DNA of 64,000 nucleotides, taken from positions 1-64,000 of the forward strand of contig JANQEK010000004.1 in NCBI GenBank assembly GCA_028278405.1. Direction: 5' to 3'. The notes under the pieces were generated by a model that worked only from the letters and a program-made list of their open reading frames with translations, searched no databases and was not told the origin of the DNA. Source of the stretch: Nitrospinaceae bacterium. Lineage in GTDB: Bacteria; Nitrospinota; Nitrospinia; Nitrospinales; Nitrospinaceae. This document shows positions 1 through 7,814 of this stretch, piece after piece; the first letter of the stretch is position 1, and each line of letters opens with the position of its first letter. Position numbers and translations under genes: made by a program.

Positions 1-2114
1 GACTGCTCTTCTCCATCCACCGTCACCGTCCAACCCGGAAAATAAGAGTCCAGCAACACCAGGAACCCGTTACCCTCCTGAACAGTTTTCACCGTGACAT
101 GGTTGGGCCGGTAGGTCACCTCTTCCACCGTTCCCTGAAAATGGGGAGAAGGTGTAAAATCCACCGACTCGCTCAATAACACCGCCGATAACGGATCGAA
201 GGAGGAGTCATAATAAGTACTCAACAAATGATTTTCTTTGACAACTCTCATAGCGGGGACCATGAAAGCGCGAGGTAAGGTGTTGTTCAATATTTTTAAC
301 CGGTCTGGGAGAATGATCGGGCGGCCTTTGGAAAACATCGTGGGGCGGTCACCATCAATCCAATATTTTACATTACTTTTTCCCAGGATTTGGATCCTTT
401 GAGCCGGGGAGGATTTCTGAAGCCAATCATTCCAAATCTTGGGATTCTTTAACTCCAAACCGATACCCAAAATACCATTGGGATATTCCACACCCACACT
501 CATTCCATAATAAGGATAAAGGTGTTCCCGGGCGGCGTAGTATCCCCCCTCAACATGGGGTTCGTTGGGAAATCCTTTAAACATTGGAGTGTTTATCTTG
601 CCCGTATAAACTCGAAAGGGTTCTTTCCCGCTTTTAATTTGTGACAACAACCGGGGCGATGTTTGATAAAAATCGTCGCCCACGGTCGGCATCACCTTGT
701 ACCCATGCGTCGCCAGGTCAACACCCAGCAACAGTAGAACCGAGACATAAAATAAAGTCGCTTTCAGTTTTCCAAGATAAAACAGGATATATACGAAACC
801 AAAAGCAATGAGAATAGCAATGGACAATATCGTGTTTTTTTCAGGTTGAAAAAACTTAATGACAGCAACCGATCCGATAGCAAGAATCAAGGGCAGTAAA
901 ATCGAATGCAGTTTTATTTCCTGTTGCTGAGTCGACACGACCAATCGATCCAGGACAAGGCCCGACAAAAATACTAGGGCGAATGCAGAAAGATTAAAGA
1001 ATTTTTCAGGGAAGCGGAATAAATCCATCAAGGGCATCCATGAATAGACCCACTTGTATACCGGATTGTGGGCTCCGGACGCCAAAAAAACACCGATCAA
1101 AAAAACCCATAACCAAAATTGAACGGCTTTTTGCCGACGGAAATTAAGAGCCACCATTAAAAGCAAAAAAGAGATCAGGCCCATGTAAATACTTATGAAG
1201 AACGTGGTGATCCTCCCTTGAGCCCCACTACCGGAAAAGTACGCATCAAAATTCTTGGGCAGGATAAGTTCACTTAAATGCTTAAAGGCCATGGATCGAT
1301 AGGAATGAGCTTCAAAAGACAATCCCCCTTCTCTTAAAGAATACTCAACCAACTTGTATGTGGGCAGCAATTGCAGGGCCGATGTCCCCAATGCCAGGAT
1401 CACCATAACCGCCAGCGCACCGACTCGGCTGTATAAAGATAACGAAGGTTTTTCTTTCGGAATTAAAATCAAGGAATAAGCCAGAAGCAATAGCACGGTT
1501 AGAATGCACAACTCCGAGCTGGCCGCCAGAATCTGACATACCTGGGCGAAGGTTGCCGCAACAAAATACCGCTCTTTTTTTTCAACAATAAATTTTTGAA
1601 AAAGAAGGAAAATCAAAGGTAACCAGACCACCCCCAAAAACCAATTGCTGAGCATGGTGGACGCCAGGAAAAAACCGCTCAACAAAGCTGTCAACGCCGA
1701 GCACAATGCTGCTTGCTCGGTGAGCTTCCAGCTTCTAACCAGATAATAAGTGGATACGGTCAAAACAATAAAGTGAAACACGTAAAATAAATTCAGGGCA
1801 AGTGTGGTGCTTGGCAGAAAAAAGATAATGCTGGGCGGGTAAAAAACTCCCGTATGAAAGGCCGCCATAAAAGGAGCCCCTGAATCAATCGATGGAGTCC
1901 AAAAAGGGAGTGCGCCCGACTGAAATGTCTGGGCAAGGAATGATTTGATAGGATAAGTTATAAAAGCAAAATCGCTATAATACAGACCCCTTCCAAAAAG
2001 AAGAGGACTTAAAAAGACAATCAAACAAAGCAGCAGTATAGAAACGGCCCGGCAATCGCCTGATCCAACCTGATTCAATTTATCGAAATTGATCTTCAGA
2101 AAACCACTTTTCAT
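1..2114 (-). CDS. YfhO-family membrane protein, C-terminus cut by window edge
   Basis: This reading frame opens at an ATG at 2112-2114 and runs without a stop to base 1, so about 704 residues are visible and the C-terminus lies outside the window. It encodes a polytopic membrane protein: a short cytosolic start, many hydrophobic segments over the first ~480 residues, then a soluble part. Early text such as FLSPLLFGRGLYYSDF and a late PGWTVTVDGEE segment are typical of the YfhO/GT-C-like membrane family, whose members take part in glycosylation of surface polymers. The family assignment is by eye; substrate unknown. No strong ribosome-binding site precedes the ATG. It is co-directional with the glycosyltransferase-like gene and the pilins upstream, so glycan modification of a surface structure is a reasonable inference. 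Confidence 0.8.
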   Translation of the reverse strand, partial: MKSGFLKINFDKLNQVGSGDCRAVSILLLCLIVFLSPLLFGRGLYYSDFAFITYPIKSFLAQTFQSGALPFWTPSIDSGAPFMAAFHTGVFYPPSIIFFLPSTTLALNLFYVFHFIVLTVSTYYLVRSWKLTEQAALCSALTALLSGFFLASTMLSNWFLGVVWLPLIFLLFQKFIVEKKERYFVAATFAQVCQILAASSELCILTVLLLLAYSLILIPKEKPSLSLYSRVGALAVMVILALGTSALQLLPTYKLVEYSLREGGLSFEAHSYRSMAFKHLSELILPKNFDAYFSGSGAQGRITTFFISIYMGLISFLLLMVALNFRRQKAVQFWLWVFLIGVFLASGAHNPVYKWVYSWMPLMDLFRFPEKFFNLSAFALVFLSGLVLDRLVVSTQQQEIKLHSILLPLILAIGSVAVIKFFQPEKNTILSIAILIAFGFVYILFYLGKLKATLFYVSVLLLLGVDLATHGYKVMPTVGDDFYQTSPRLLSQIKSGKEPFRVYTGKINTPMFKGFPNEPHVEGGYYAAREHLYPYYGMSVGVEYPNGILGIGLELKNPKIWNDWLQKSSPAQRIQILGKSNVKYWIDGDRPTMFSKGRPIILPDRLKILNNTLPRAFMVPAMRVVKENHLLSTYYDSSFDPLSAVLLSESVDFTPSPHFQGTVEEVTYRPNHVTVKTVQEGNGFLVLLDSYFPGWTVTVDGEEQ

Positions 2115-2305
2115 TCAAGCAACTCATTCAGGACAAAATCAGCGGCCCCATAATTTTGCGAATATGAAGTTTCAGCTTCTTGGGTGGGATATCCAATAAA
2201 AACCAGGCGGCACGACAAATATCCCTTTAAATATTGTAACGAATAAAAAAATAAAAAGGATTTTTTCGATTGTCCGTCAGCTAATGATGGTAATTAACTG
2301 GATTG

Positions 2306-4579
2306 TCATCTGGCACGCTCATTTCCATTCGATTCCTGCCTGAAGGACACGAGTTCACGGATGTTGAAGATGTGATTTTGAGCTTTTAAGAAAGCGGCTT
2401 GCGAGGCTGAATTCATTTTTAAATCCCTCAGGGTTTTAGCTATTTCCAGATGCACTCTGAAGGACCCCGGGTTCAACGTCTCCGCCTTATGAAAGGAGTC
2501 CAACGCCGCTTGAAATTTCCCCTGCGCTCTCTGAAGCAGGCCGCTTCCCAACGACGCTTCAAAGCTCTCCGGCGCTTTTTCGTTGATGCGTTCCAACATG
2601 ATTTGAGCCTGTCCCAAGCGACGGTCAGCAATCAAACTGTCCAGATACTGAAACATCCATTGCGGATTATCCTTTTGCCCCAGAAATCCGCCTATGGTCG
2701 TGAGCACTTCCCTTTCCAATTCAAATCTTCCCGTATCATGAAAATATACTCTCGTTGAATAAATCCAGGCCTTTGGATTATTGAGCCAGTCCAAATCACG
2801 GCCGCTGTTTGGTCTGGAAAGCTCAGTTTCCAGCAAACGTTTGAACTCCTCCCAGGAATCTTTATGTGAAGATCCTCTGTCCGGAGCAGAAGAAGGGGGA
2901 GAACCATACCTCAATAAAATGTTTCGATACGGTTTCCAGCGGGAAGTGAAATCGGTCTGATCATACATTGTTGAGTTCTGCTCCATGACCACAGGAGTTT
3001 TTGTTGAGTTGCTCTCAATAAAATCCTGGGCATATTTCGATATCCCTTGGAGAGAATTAAAATCGTGTTTGTCCTTTTCGGGTAAATAAAGGTTCGGATA
3101 TCTTTTGGATGTGAGCATTCCCGTGCGGTGCGGTGAAATAAGGTCCCAAACCGTCACTGCGGTCACGTCATCCCTGAGGCGACGCACGTCCTGATTATAG
3201 TTGTAGAAGAACCAGGATAGACCACTGACAAACACTGCCTGGTCGGGTAGAGTCAGATACACTTGACGAGTCAGCGTTTCTGAAAGATGGTTCCATGAGT
3301 GATCCACCCGCGAATAATTTTTGTCTATCATCATCCAAGGAATAATCAGGGCAACAATCACAAAAGCCATTCTTCCCCAGCGGATACCCAGTGGGCCGGG
3401 TTTATGGAGAAGAGTCGTTTCGAGGGACTCAGAGTTATCCGACTGGGGTTTCCACCACCGGGTAAATACCAGGGTGTAAACAGCCAGCGCCGTTAGCATG
3501 GACACAATGATATAAGAGGGCAGGAATGCCTCTCCCCGCCAAGAGGTAAAAAATGTAACGTTTATTCCCACCATTACCGCGCAAAACAAAAAAAACGGCA
3601 GATTCTTTCTAAAACAAATCACCGCACCCGCCAGGAACCCGATTACTGATACCAGGGAAAGATTGTGGTAAACATCCTTCAAAAATATGGTGCACACATG
3701 CCTGACATTGAAAGACAGATTCGAAATCCAAGTCGTCACCGATTCCCATATTTCCACTAAGGCGCTTGTCGCAACGGTGGATGTGGGAGCCTGGTGCAAA
3801 ATATTGAAGTGTGTTCGAGAATCCTTCCGATCTGTGATTTGAAATAGAAATCCCTGCAAAGTCTCCGGGTTTCCCCAATCAAAAGTAGGTTCGGTTAATG
3901 AGCGAATCGGCAGATACATGTAGACCGAGAAGCCCCAGACAAAAAACAAGGCGCATAAGGAAAGATGTCTCCACCGATTATGACGGCACCAGAAAAAGAA
4001 CAGAATCAAAATGGCAGGGAGGTAAAAAGCCACCGTTCCATGGTTCCCGGCACTTAAACCATAAATCAGCGCCGCCGCGTACAGATAACGAACATCCTCC
4101 AACTCCTTCCATTTCAACAATCCTAAAATCACCAACACGGTAAACAGAGTGTGCAGGGTATACACTTCCGCCAGCATGGTGTTTCCCCAGAAGGGCATGC
4201 AAAACGCCATGAAGCCGACCGGAAGAAGCGCAGCCCACGAATGCGACTCCGAATGTTCCGGTCCTGTCAATACTCTCAAAAATGTAACTGAAACCAGATA
4301 CAGCGCCCCTAAAGTCAGACACGCCATCAGGCTGGAAAAGAGATTAATCTTGAAAGGGATGGCACCCATTGGGAAAAAAGTCACTGCCTTGGCCATCAAG
4401 TTGTAAATGGGAAATCCGGCCGGATGGCTGATACCCAGCGAAAAAGCGGTGCTGGTAAACTCTGGAGTATCTCTATAAAAAACCGTTGGGGAAATAGTCG
4501 CTAAATAAATGAACCAGGCAAGGAATAATAAACAAAAGATGGGAATATTTTTAGAATAGGCAGGACTTTCAGAACACAT
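2306..4579 (-). CDS. DUF2723/GT117-like membrane glycosyltransferase with C-terminal TPRs
   Basis: 757 residues. The N-terminal third matches the DUF2723 pattern (TMEM260-like, CAZy GT117): ATISPTVFYRDTPEFTSTAF followed by GISHPAGFPIY, with an acidic loop residue pair after the first membrane helix as in GT-C enzymes. About ten membrane segments follow, then a soluble region, and the last ~110 residues carry two or three TPR-like helical pairs (for example ALDSFHKAETLNPGSFRVH). Family members are protein O-mannosyl or related glycosyltransferases; acceptor and sugar here are unknown. It lies just downstream of a pilin gene, separated by a strong terminator, and next to a YfhO-like protein. 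The neighbourhood suggests, without proving, glycosylation of pilin or another exported protein. Confidence 0.8.
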   Translation of the reverse strand: MCSESPAYSKNIPIFCLLFLAWFIYLATISPTVFYRDTPEFTSTAFSLGISHPAGFPIYNLMAKAVTFFPMGAIPFKINLFSSLMACLTLGALYLVSVTFLRVLTGPEHSESHSWAALLPVGFMAFCMPFWGNTMLAEVYTLHTLFTVLVILGLLKWKELEDVRYLYAAALIYGLSAGNHGTVAFYLPAILILFFFWCRHNRWRHLSLCALFFVWGFSVYMYLPIRSLTEPTFDWGNPETLQGFLFQITDRKDSRTHFNILHQAPTSTVATSALVEIWESVTTWISNLSFNVRHVCTIFLKDVYHNLSLVSVIGFLAGAVICFRKNLPFFLFCAVMVGINVTFFTSWRGEAFLPSYIIVSMLTALAVYTLVFTRWWKPQSDNSESLETTLLHKPGPLGIRWGRMAFVIVALIIPWMMIDKNYSRVDHSWNHLSETLTRQVYLTLPDQAVFVSGLSWFFYNYNQDVRRLRDDVTAVTVWDLISPHRTGMLTSKRYPNLYLPEKDKHDFNSLQGISKYAQDFIESNSTKTPVVMEQNSTMYDQTDFTSRWKPYRNILLRYGSPPSSAPDRGSSHKDSWEEFKRLLETELSRPNSGRDLDWLNNPKAWIYSTRVYFHDTGRFELEREVLTTIGGFLGQKDNPQWMFQYLDSLIADRRLGQAQIMLERINEKAPESFEASLGSGLLQRAQGKFQAALDSFHKAETLNPGSFRVHLEIAKTLRDLKMNSASQAAFLKAQNHIFNIRELVSFRQESNGNERAR

Positions 4580-4590
4580 TCAGTGAGCTC

Positions 4591-4628
4591 AAAAAAGAAA
4601 CTCTTCCCGCCCATTGGGCGGGAAGAGT
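4591..4628 (-). terminator. Rho-independent terminator of the first pilin gene
   Basis: Near-perfect inverted repeat: bases 4600-4613 pair with 4615-4628 (14 pairs counting the loop-closing one, very short loop). Read on the minus strand it is followed by TTTCTTTTTT. It lies 44 bases past the pilin stop codon and separates the highly expressed pilin from the glycosyltransferase gene. Confidence 0.92.
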
Positions 4629-4671
4629 ATCATTAACGATCACTACTAAACTCCAAACAACCTGCTCTCAA

Positions 4672-5043
4672 TTAGTTGAGCGGTGTAATCGCGCCCAGCG
4701 AGTTGAGGCTGAAAGAACGCGTGGAGTTGGTATTTCCGCCATTACCAGTGAAGCTGGTTTCGGTACCTGACGCAGCAACACTTACGTCCGTAGACTGAAT
4801 GTAACCATAAGTCGTCAGAGTATATTGGGCAGCGTCACAAGTAGACTGAGATCCTGAGTCCGCCCAATAAGCCTTACAAGCCAGATAAACGTTATGCAGG
4901 TTGGCTTTAGCGTCAGAATCGTAGGCGCGTGATTTATACTGGTTGAACTGCGGAATAGCGATGGCCGCCAAAATACCAATGATGGCGATAACGATCAGCA
5001 GCTCGATCAAGGTAAAACCTTTTTCATTTCTAAATTTAGACAT
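4672..5043 (-). CDS. pilA: Type IV major pilin (prepilin), paralogue 1
   Basis: 123 residues from the ATG at 5041-5043, which has an AGGAGG ribosome-binding site eight bases upstream; a longer open frame reaches 5112 but lacks one. A short basic leader ends in Gly before the class III prepilin peptidase site: [20 protein letters not shown], with Glu at +5 of the mature protein. The hydrophobic N-terminal helix is followed by a short globular domain with two cysteines (LACKAYW and STCDAAQ) likely forming a disulfide, and a Ser/Thr/Asn-rich C-terminus. The mature pilin is the filament subunit of type IV pili, assembled by the PilMNOPQ machinery encoded at 15-21 kb. It is about 70% identical by eye to paralogue 2 in the N-terminal 60 residues. 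Confidence 0.95.
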   Translation of the reverse strand: MSKFRNEKGFTLIELLIVIAIIGILAAIAIPQFNQYKSRAYDSDAKANLHNVYLACKAYWADSGSQSTCDAAQYTLTTYGYIQSTDVSVAASGTETSFTGNGGNTNSTRSFSLNSLGAITPLN

Positions 5044-5560
5044 GCTATTTACTCCTCCTAAAGACATCAATAATGTTTTCTTAAAACCAAAATCTCTTGG
5101 GACACTTCCCAAATTCCATTCTCATATTCGGTTTTGTCTTATAAGTTGCAATACCGATGCCATAAGCTCCCGGCATCTCAAAAAAAATATTTTTCTTTAA
5201 TTTTCATATAGTTACGACCACCCGGTTTGATTTCTCTCAAGGTACGAATCCCGGTAAACTCGTAAAATAGACAAATTATGTCACTCCTAAGGACAAAAAT
5301 TGCGAAACCCTATTTAGTCTAAGGAGTTACCCGGAACCATCCAGTTCATTCTGCGAGCCGCCTGACAGCGGAAGCCAGCCAAATTCCTTTACTCAGTTTT
5401 TTGAGTTAGTCGAAATTTGCTAGGAATATAAATCAAGGGGAGAGTCGAACTCCCTATCTTGGAATGACAATCTGATTTGCTGAAAATCGAGAATATTATA
5501 TCTGAGAAAACCATAAACTGAACAAACTTTTACTAACCAGAAGGATGTTACTACAACCTG
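5044..5560. other. 517-base intergenic region between the two pilin genes
   Basis: No credible gene. It holds the leader and sigma-54-type promoter of pilin 1 (5147-5162), about 93 bases of untranslated leader, and downstream of pilin 2 two short hairpins on the minus strand: GGGAG/CTCCC around 5437-5453 followed by a T-rich stretch, and an ACTCA/TGAGT arm pair around 5393-5408. Either could be a weak terminator of pilin 2. The rest (5163-5390) may carry activator sites for the sigma-54 promoter, but none was identified. Confidence 0.6.
5147..5162 (-). promoter_or_regulatory. Sigma-54 (RpoN) type promoter of pilin 1
   Basis: On the minus strand the sequence is TGGCATCGGTATTGCA, which fits the RpoN -24/-12 pattern TGGCAC-N5-TTGC, with exactly ten bases between the invariant GG and GC. 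Transcription would start near 5136, about 93 bases before the pilin ATG. Pilin genes of many bacteria are RpoN/PilR-dependent, which supports the call. No activator gene is in this window. Confidence 0.8.
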
Positions 5561-5965
5561 TTAGTTCAACCTATTAATAGTTCCTGCCTGGTCAATAGTA
5601 TAGGAATTGGTGCTATTCGTGTTGCGAGCTTCAGCGACAAAAGCCCAATCCACTCCCGAGGCATTTACACTGACATCACTTGATTGAATGTAGCCGTAGG
5701 TTGTTGAAGCCCAATACGTCGAAGTGCAATCCGCACTGGAACCCGAATCTCCCCAATACGCTTTACATGCAATATAAATATTGTGCAGATTCGCCTTGGC
5801 ATCAGAGTCGTAGCCGCGTTCCTTGTACTGATTGAATTGAGGAATAGCTATTGCTGCTAAAATCCCAATAATAGCGATCACAATCAATAATTCAATCAGG
5901 GTAAATCCACCTTGAGCACCGGCGGATTTTTCATTGAGACTTTTCAACTTACTTAGTACCTTCAT
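5561..5965 (-). CDS. pilA: Type IV pilin (prepilin), paralogue 2
   Basis: 134 residues from the ATG at 5963-5965, preceded by GGAGAGAGG; an upstream in-frame ATG at 5980 overlaps that ribosome-binding site and is less likely. The leader is about 21 residues, ends in Gly-Gly, and is followed by [18 protein letters not shown] with the conserved Glu5. Two cysteines (IACKAYW and SADCTST) sit in the same places as in paralogue 1. The tail differs strongly between the two. It has its own sigma-54 promoter, so the genes can be expressed separately. Which one is the main subunit cannot be told from sequence; the second could be an alternative major pilin or a co-assembled variant. Confidence 0.94.
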   Translation of the reverse strand: MKVLSKLKSLNEKSAGAQGGFTLIELLIVIAIIGILAAIAIPQFNQYKERGYDSDAKANLHNIYIACKAYWGDSGSSADCTSTYWASTTYGYIQSSDVSVNASGVDWAFVAEARNTNSTNSYTIDQAGTINRLN

Positions 5966-6016
5966 TACCTCTCTCCTCATCTTCTCCTCAAAATTGACTC
6001 CTCACCCGTCTTAGGA

Positions 6017-6032
6017 TGCAAGAGAAATGCCA
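6017..6032 (-). promoter_or_regulatory. Sigma-54 (RpoN) type promoter of pilin 2
   Basis: Minus-strand TGGCATTTCTCTTGCA: the same TGGCAT-N5-TTGCA layout as the element before pilin 1, with correct ten-base GG to GC spacing. Predicted start near 6006, giving a leader of about 40 bases before the ATG at 5965. Two independent matches at the right place and strand make chance unlikely. Confidence 0.82.
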
Positions 6033-6245
6033 ACTTTGCCATAGTCTTCAGTATAAGGATTAAGCTACAGCATATCAATAGGTTATAAAACAATTTCTCA
6101 TTACCCTAATTCCGGTACAGCGCCAGGGCCTCCGTCACACGGTATAAACTGACAAAAATGGTAACTGTGACAAGGTTGATGGCCTAAAATTGTTTTGATT
6201 CCATTCTATTTCAAGGTAAGGTTTACGGAATGAAAAGAATTGATA

Positions 6246-6950
6246 ATGAAAAACCCTAAAACAAATAAAACAGGTATTTTAGGAGGAACCTTTGATCCGG
6301 TCACTTTAGGGCACCTGGGCTTGGCGCGGGGTATTCAGGAAACGATGAATCTGGATCGGATATGGTTTATTCCCGCCTGGCAGTCCCCCCACAAACAGGA
6401 TCAACCCGTCACCGATGCCAACCACCGGACGAATATGCTGAAAGAAGCCCTGGCCCCGTTTCCGGATTTCGAGATTTCGACGATCGAACTTGATAAAAAA
6501 GAAATCTCCTACACCATTCATACTCTGACCGCACTTCAAAGCCAACACCCGGACACCGAATGGTATTTGATTTTAGGAATGGACACTTTTCGGGACTTTG
6601 CAACCTGGAAAAAGGCCCGGGAAATTTTAGAAAAAACTCATCTGGTGGTCTCCACCCGACCGGGTTACCCAAACGACCTCGTCCCAAAAATCCTGCACAC
6701 CCTGGCAGACGACCTCCCCGTTGCCTATCAGTTGCAACAACAAACCAATGGGGTACAGACCTATTTATGTCAGGAAACCGGGAAGACTCTCGTTTTTTGC
6801 AACATCGAACCGCTCGACATCTCTTCCAGTGAAATTCGGGAAAGGCTAAAGAGCGGTTTATCAGTCAAAAAGATGTTGCCACCCGAAGTTGAACGGTATA
6901 TCATGACCCATCATTTATACCAAGCAAATCCCCGACCGCAACCTGAATGA
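6246..6950 (+). CDS. nadD: Nicotinate-nucleotide adenylyltransferase
   Basis: 234 residues from the ATG at 6246; an in-frame TTG six bases upstream is possible but has no better ribosome-binding site. The enzyme adenylylates nicotinate mononucleotide with ATP to give deamido-NAD in NAD synthesis. Visible signatures are the nucleotidyltransferase phosphate loop GGTFDPVTLGHLG near residues 13-25 (GxFDP...GH), the SPHK segment, and the C-terminal SSSEIRERL motif, equivalent to the ISSTxIR motif of the family. Its length is normal. It is first in a forward cluster with rsfS, whose ATG overlaps the nadD stop (ATGA); nadD-rsfS pairing is common in bacteria. Confidence 0.96.
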   Translation: MKNPKTNKTGILGGTFDPVTLGHLGLARGIQETMNLDRIWFIPAWQSPHKQDQPVTDANHRTNMLKEALAPFPDFEISTIELDKKEISYTIHTLTALQSQHPDTEWYLILGMDTFRDFATWKKAREILEKTHLVVSTRPGYPNDLVPKILHTLADDLPVAYQLQQQTNGVQTYLCQETGKTLVFCNIEPLDISSSEIRERLKSGLSVKKMLPPEVERYIMTHHLYQANPRPQPE

Positions 6951-7303
6951 AAGCACCCTTAAGCAAGCTGCAACAATTGGTGGTGGATGCCGCTACTGAA
7001 AAGAAAGCCTCCGACATCATCATTCTTGACTTGAGAACCCGAACCGACTTGACGGATTATTTTATGATTTGCAGCGGTCGGTCCAAGGTGCAAGTCCAGG
7101 CAATTGCAGACAATATTCTGGAACGTTCTTATCAAAGCTCCTTCAAGGTATTTACCGTGGAAGGACATTCCACCGGTAACTGGGTCATTCTGGATATGGG
7201 AGATTTGATGGCTCATGTATTTCATCAGGAAACAAGAAGTCATTACGATTTGGAACGACTGTGGGGAGATGTTCCCGTTATCGCTGAAATGAGTGGTTCA
7301 TAA
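6947..7303 (+). CDS. rsfS: Ribosomal silencing factor RsfS (Iojap family)
   Basis: 118 residues, the usual size. RsfS binds protein uL14 on the large ribosomal subunit and blocks subunit joining when nutrients are scarce. The Iojap core is clear: DIIILDLRTRTDLTDYF, then MICSGRSKVQVQAIADNI, and a C-terminal GDLMAHVFHQETRSHYDLERLW, which is the family's hallmark ending. The ATG overlaps the stop of nadD by four bases, pointing to translational coupling. Confidence 0.96.
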   Translation: MKAPLSKLQQLVVDAATEKKASDIIILDLRTRTDLTDYFMICSGRSKVQVQAIADNILERSYQSSFKVFTVEGHSTGNWVILDMGDLMAHVFHQETRSHYDLERLWGDVPVIAEMSGS

Positions 7304-7323
7304 AATGTGGAGAATTCTAAAAC

Positions 7324-7719
7324 ATGAAGTACAAAAGTCTTCCGGAAATGAAATCCAAGTTGCAGGACATCCGTTCCCGATTACTGGGCGGAATCGAAAA
7401 AACTCTCAAAACGAGCCAGGATGAAGAGTTCACCCAGCTCGTTCCCGATACTACAGACGACGCATCCCGCTCCTTTTCACGCCAAATGCTACTCAACCTT
7501 GGGGAGCAGGATCGTGAAAGATTGATTCAGGTGGAGGAAGCTCTCTACCAAATGGAAAACGGCGGTTATGGAATGTGCAAATTATGCGAGAAATCCATTC
7601 CCGAAGCCCGGCTCAAGGTGGTCCCTTTTGCTCAGTATTGCGTTTCCTGCCTGAATGAAATCGAGCAGGACCAAAAAAATAACGGGCATAACGGATCGGA
7701 CCAATTCGAGGCTTTTTAA
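7324..7719 (+). CDS. DksA/TraR-family zinc-finger protein
   Basis: 131 residues. An N-terminal coiled-coil region (about 1-85) is followed by a four-cysteine zinc finger, CX2C-X17-CX2C (CKLC ... CVSC), in the context ENGGYGMCKLCEKSIPEARL typical of the DksA/TraR family. Such proteins reach into the RNA polymerase secondary channel and modulate initiation, often with ppGpp. The coiled-coil tip that carries DxxDxA in E. coli DksA reads DTTDDASR here (about residues 37-44), so the acidic tip is at least partly kept. It lies 20 bases after rsfS. It could equally be named a TraR/YocK-type protein. Confidence 0.88.
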   Translation: MKYKSLPEMKSKLQDIRSRLLGGIEKTLKTSQDEEFTQLVPDTTDDASRSFSRQMLLNLGEQDRERLIQVEEALYQMENGGYGMCKLCEKSIPEARLKVVPFAQYCVSCLNEIEQDQKNNGHNGSDQFEAF

Positions 7720-7814
7720 GTTCGCTTTGCCAGTCCATGCGTCGACCAAATCCCACCTGAAAGCCAAAATTGGGTATACTGTTATAAATCCATTTGTTTA
7801 GAGGCCGCCGCCAC

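Noticed and set aside
5420-5460. tRNA- or tmRNA-like T-arm (GGGAG-TTCGACT-CTCCC, minus strand)
   Set aside because: The T-arm is perfect, but upstream there is no matching anticodon stem, D-arm or acceptor stem, and no CCA or equivalent follows. It is more likely a hairpin after the second pilin gene.
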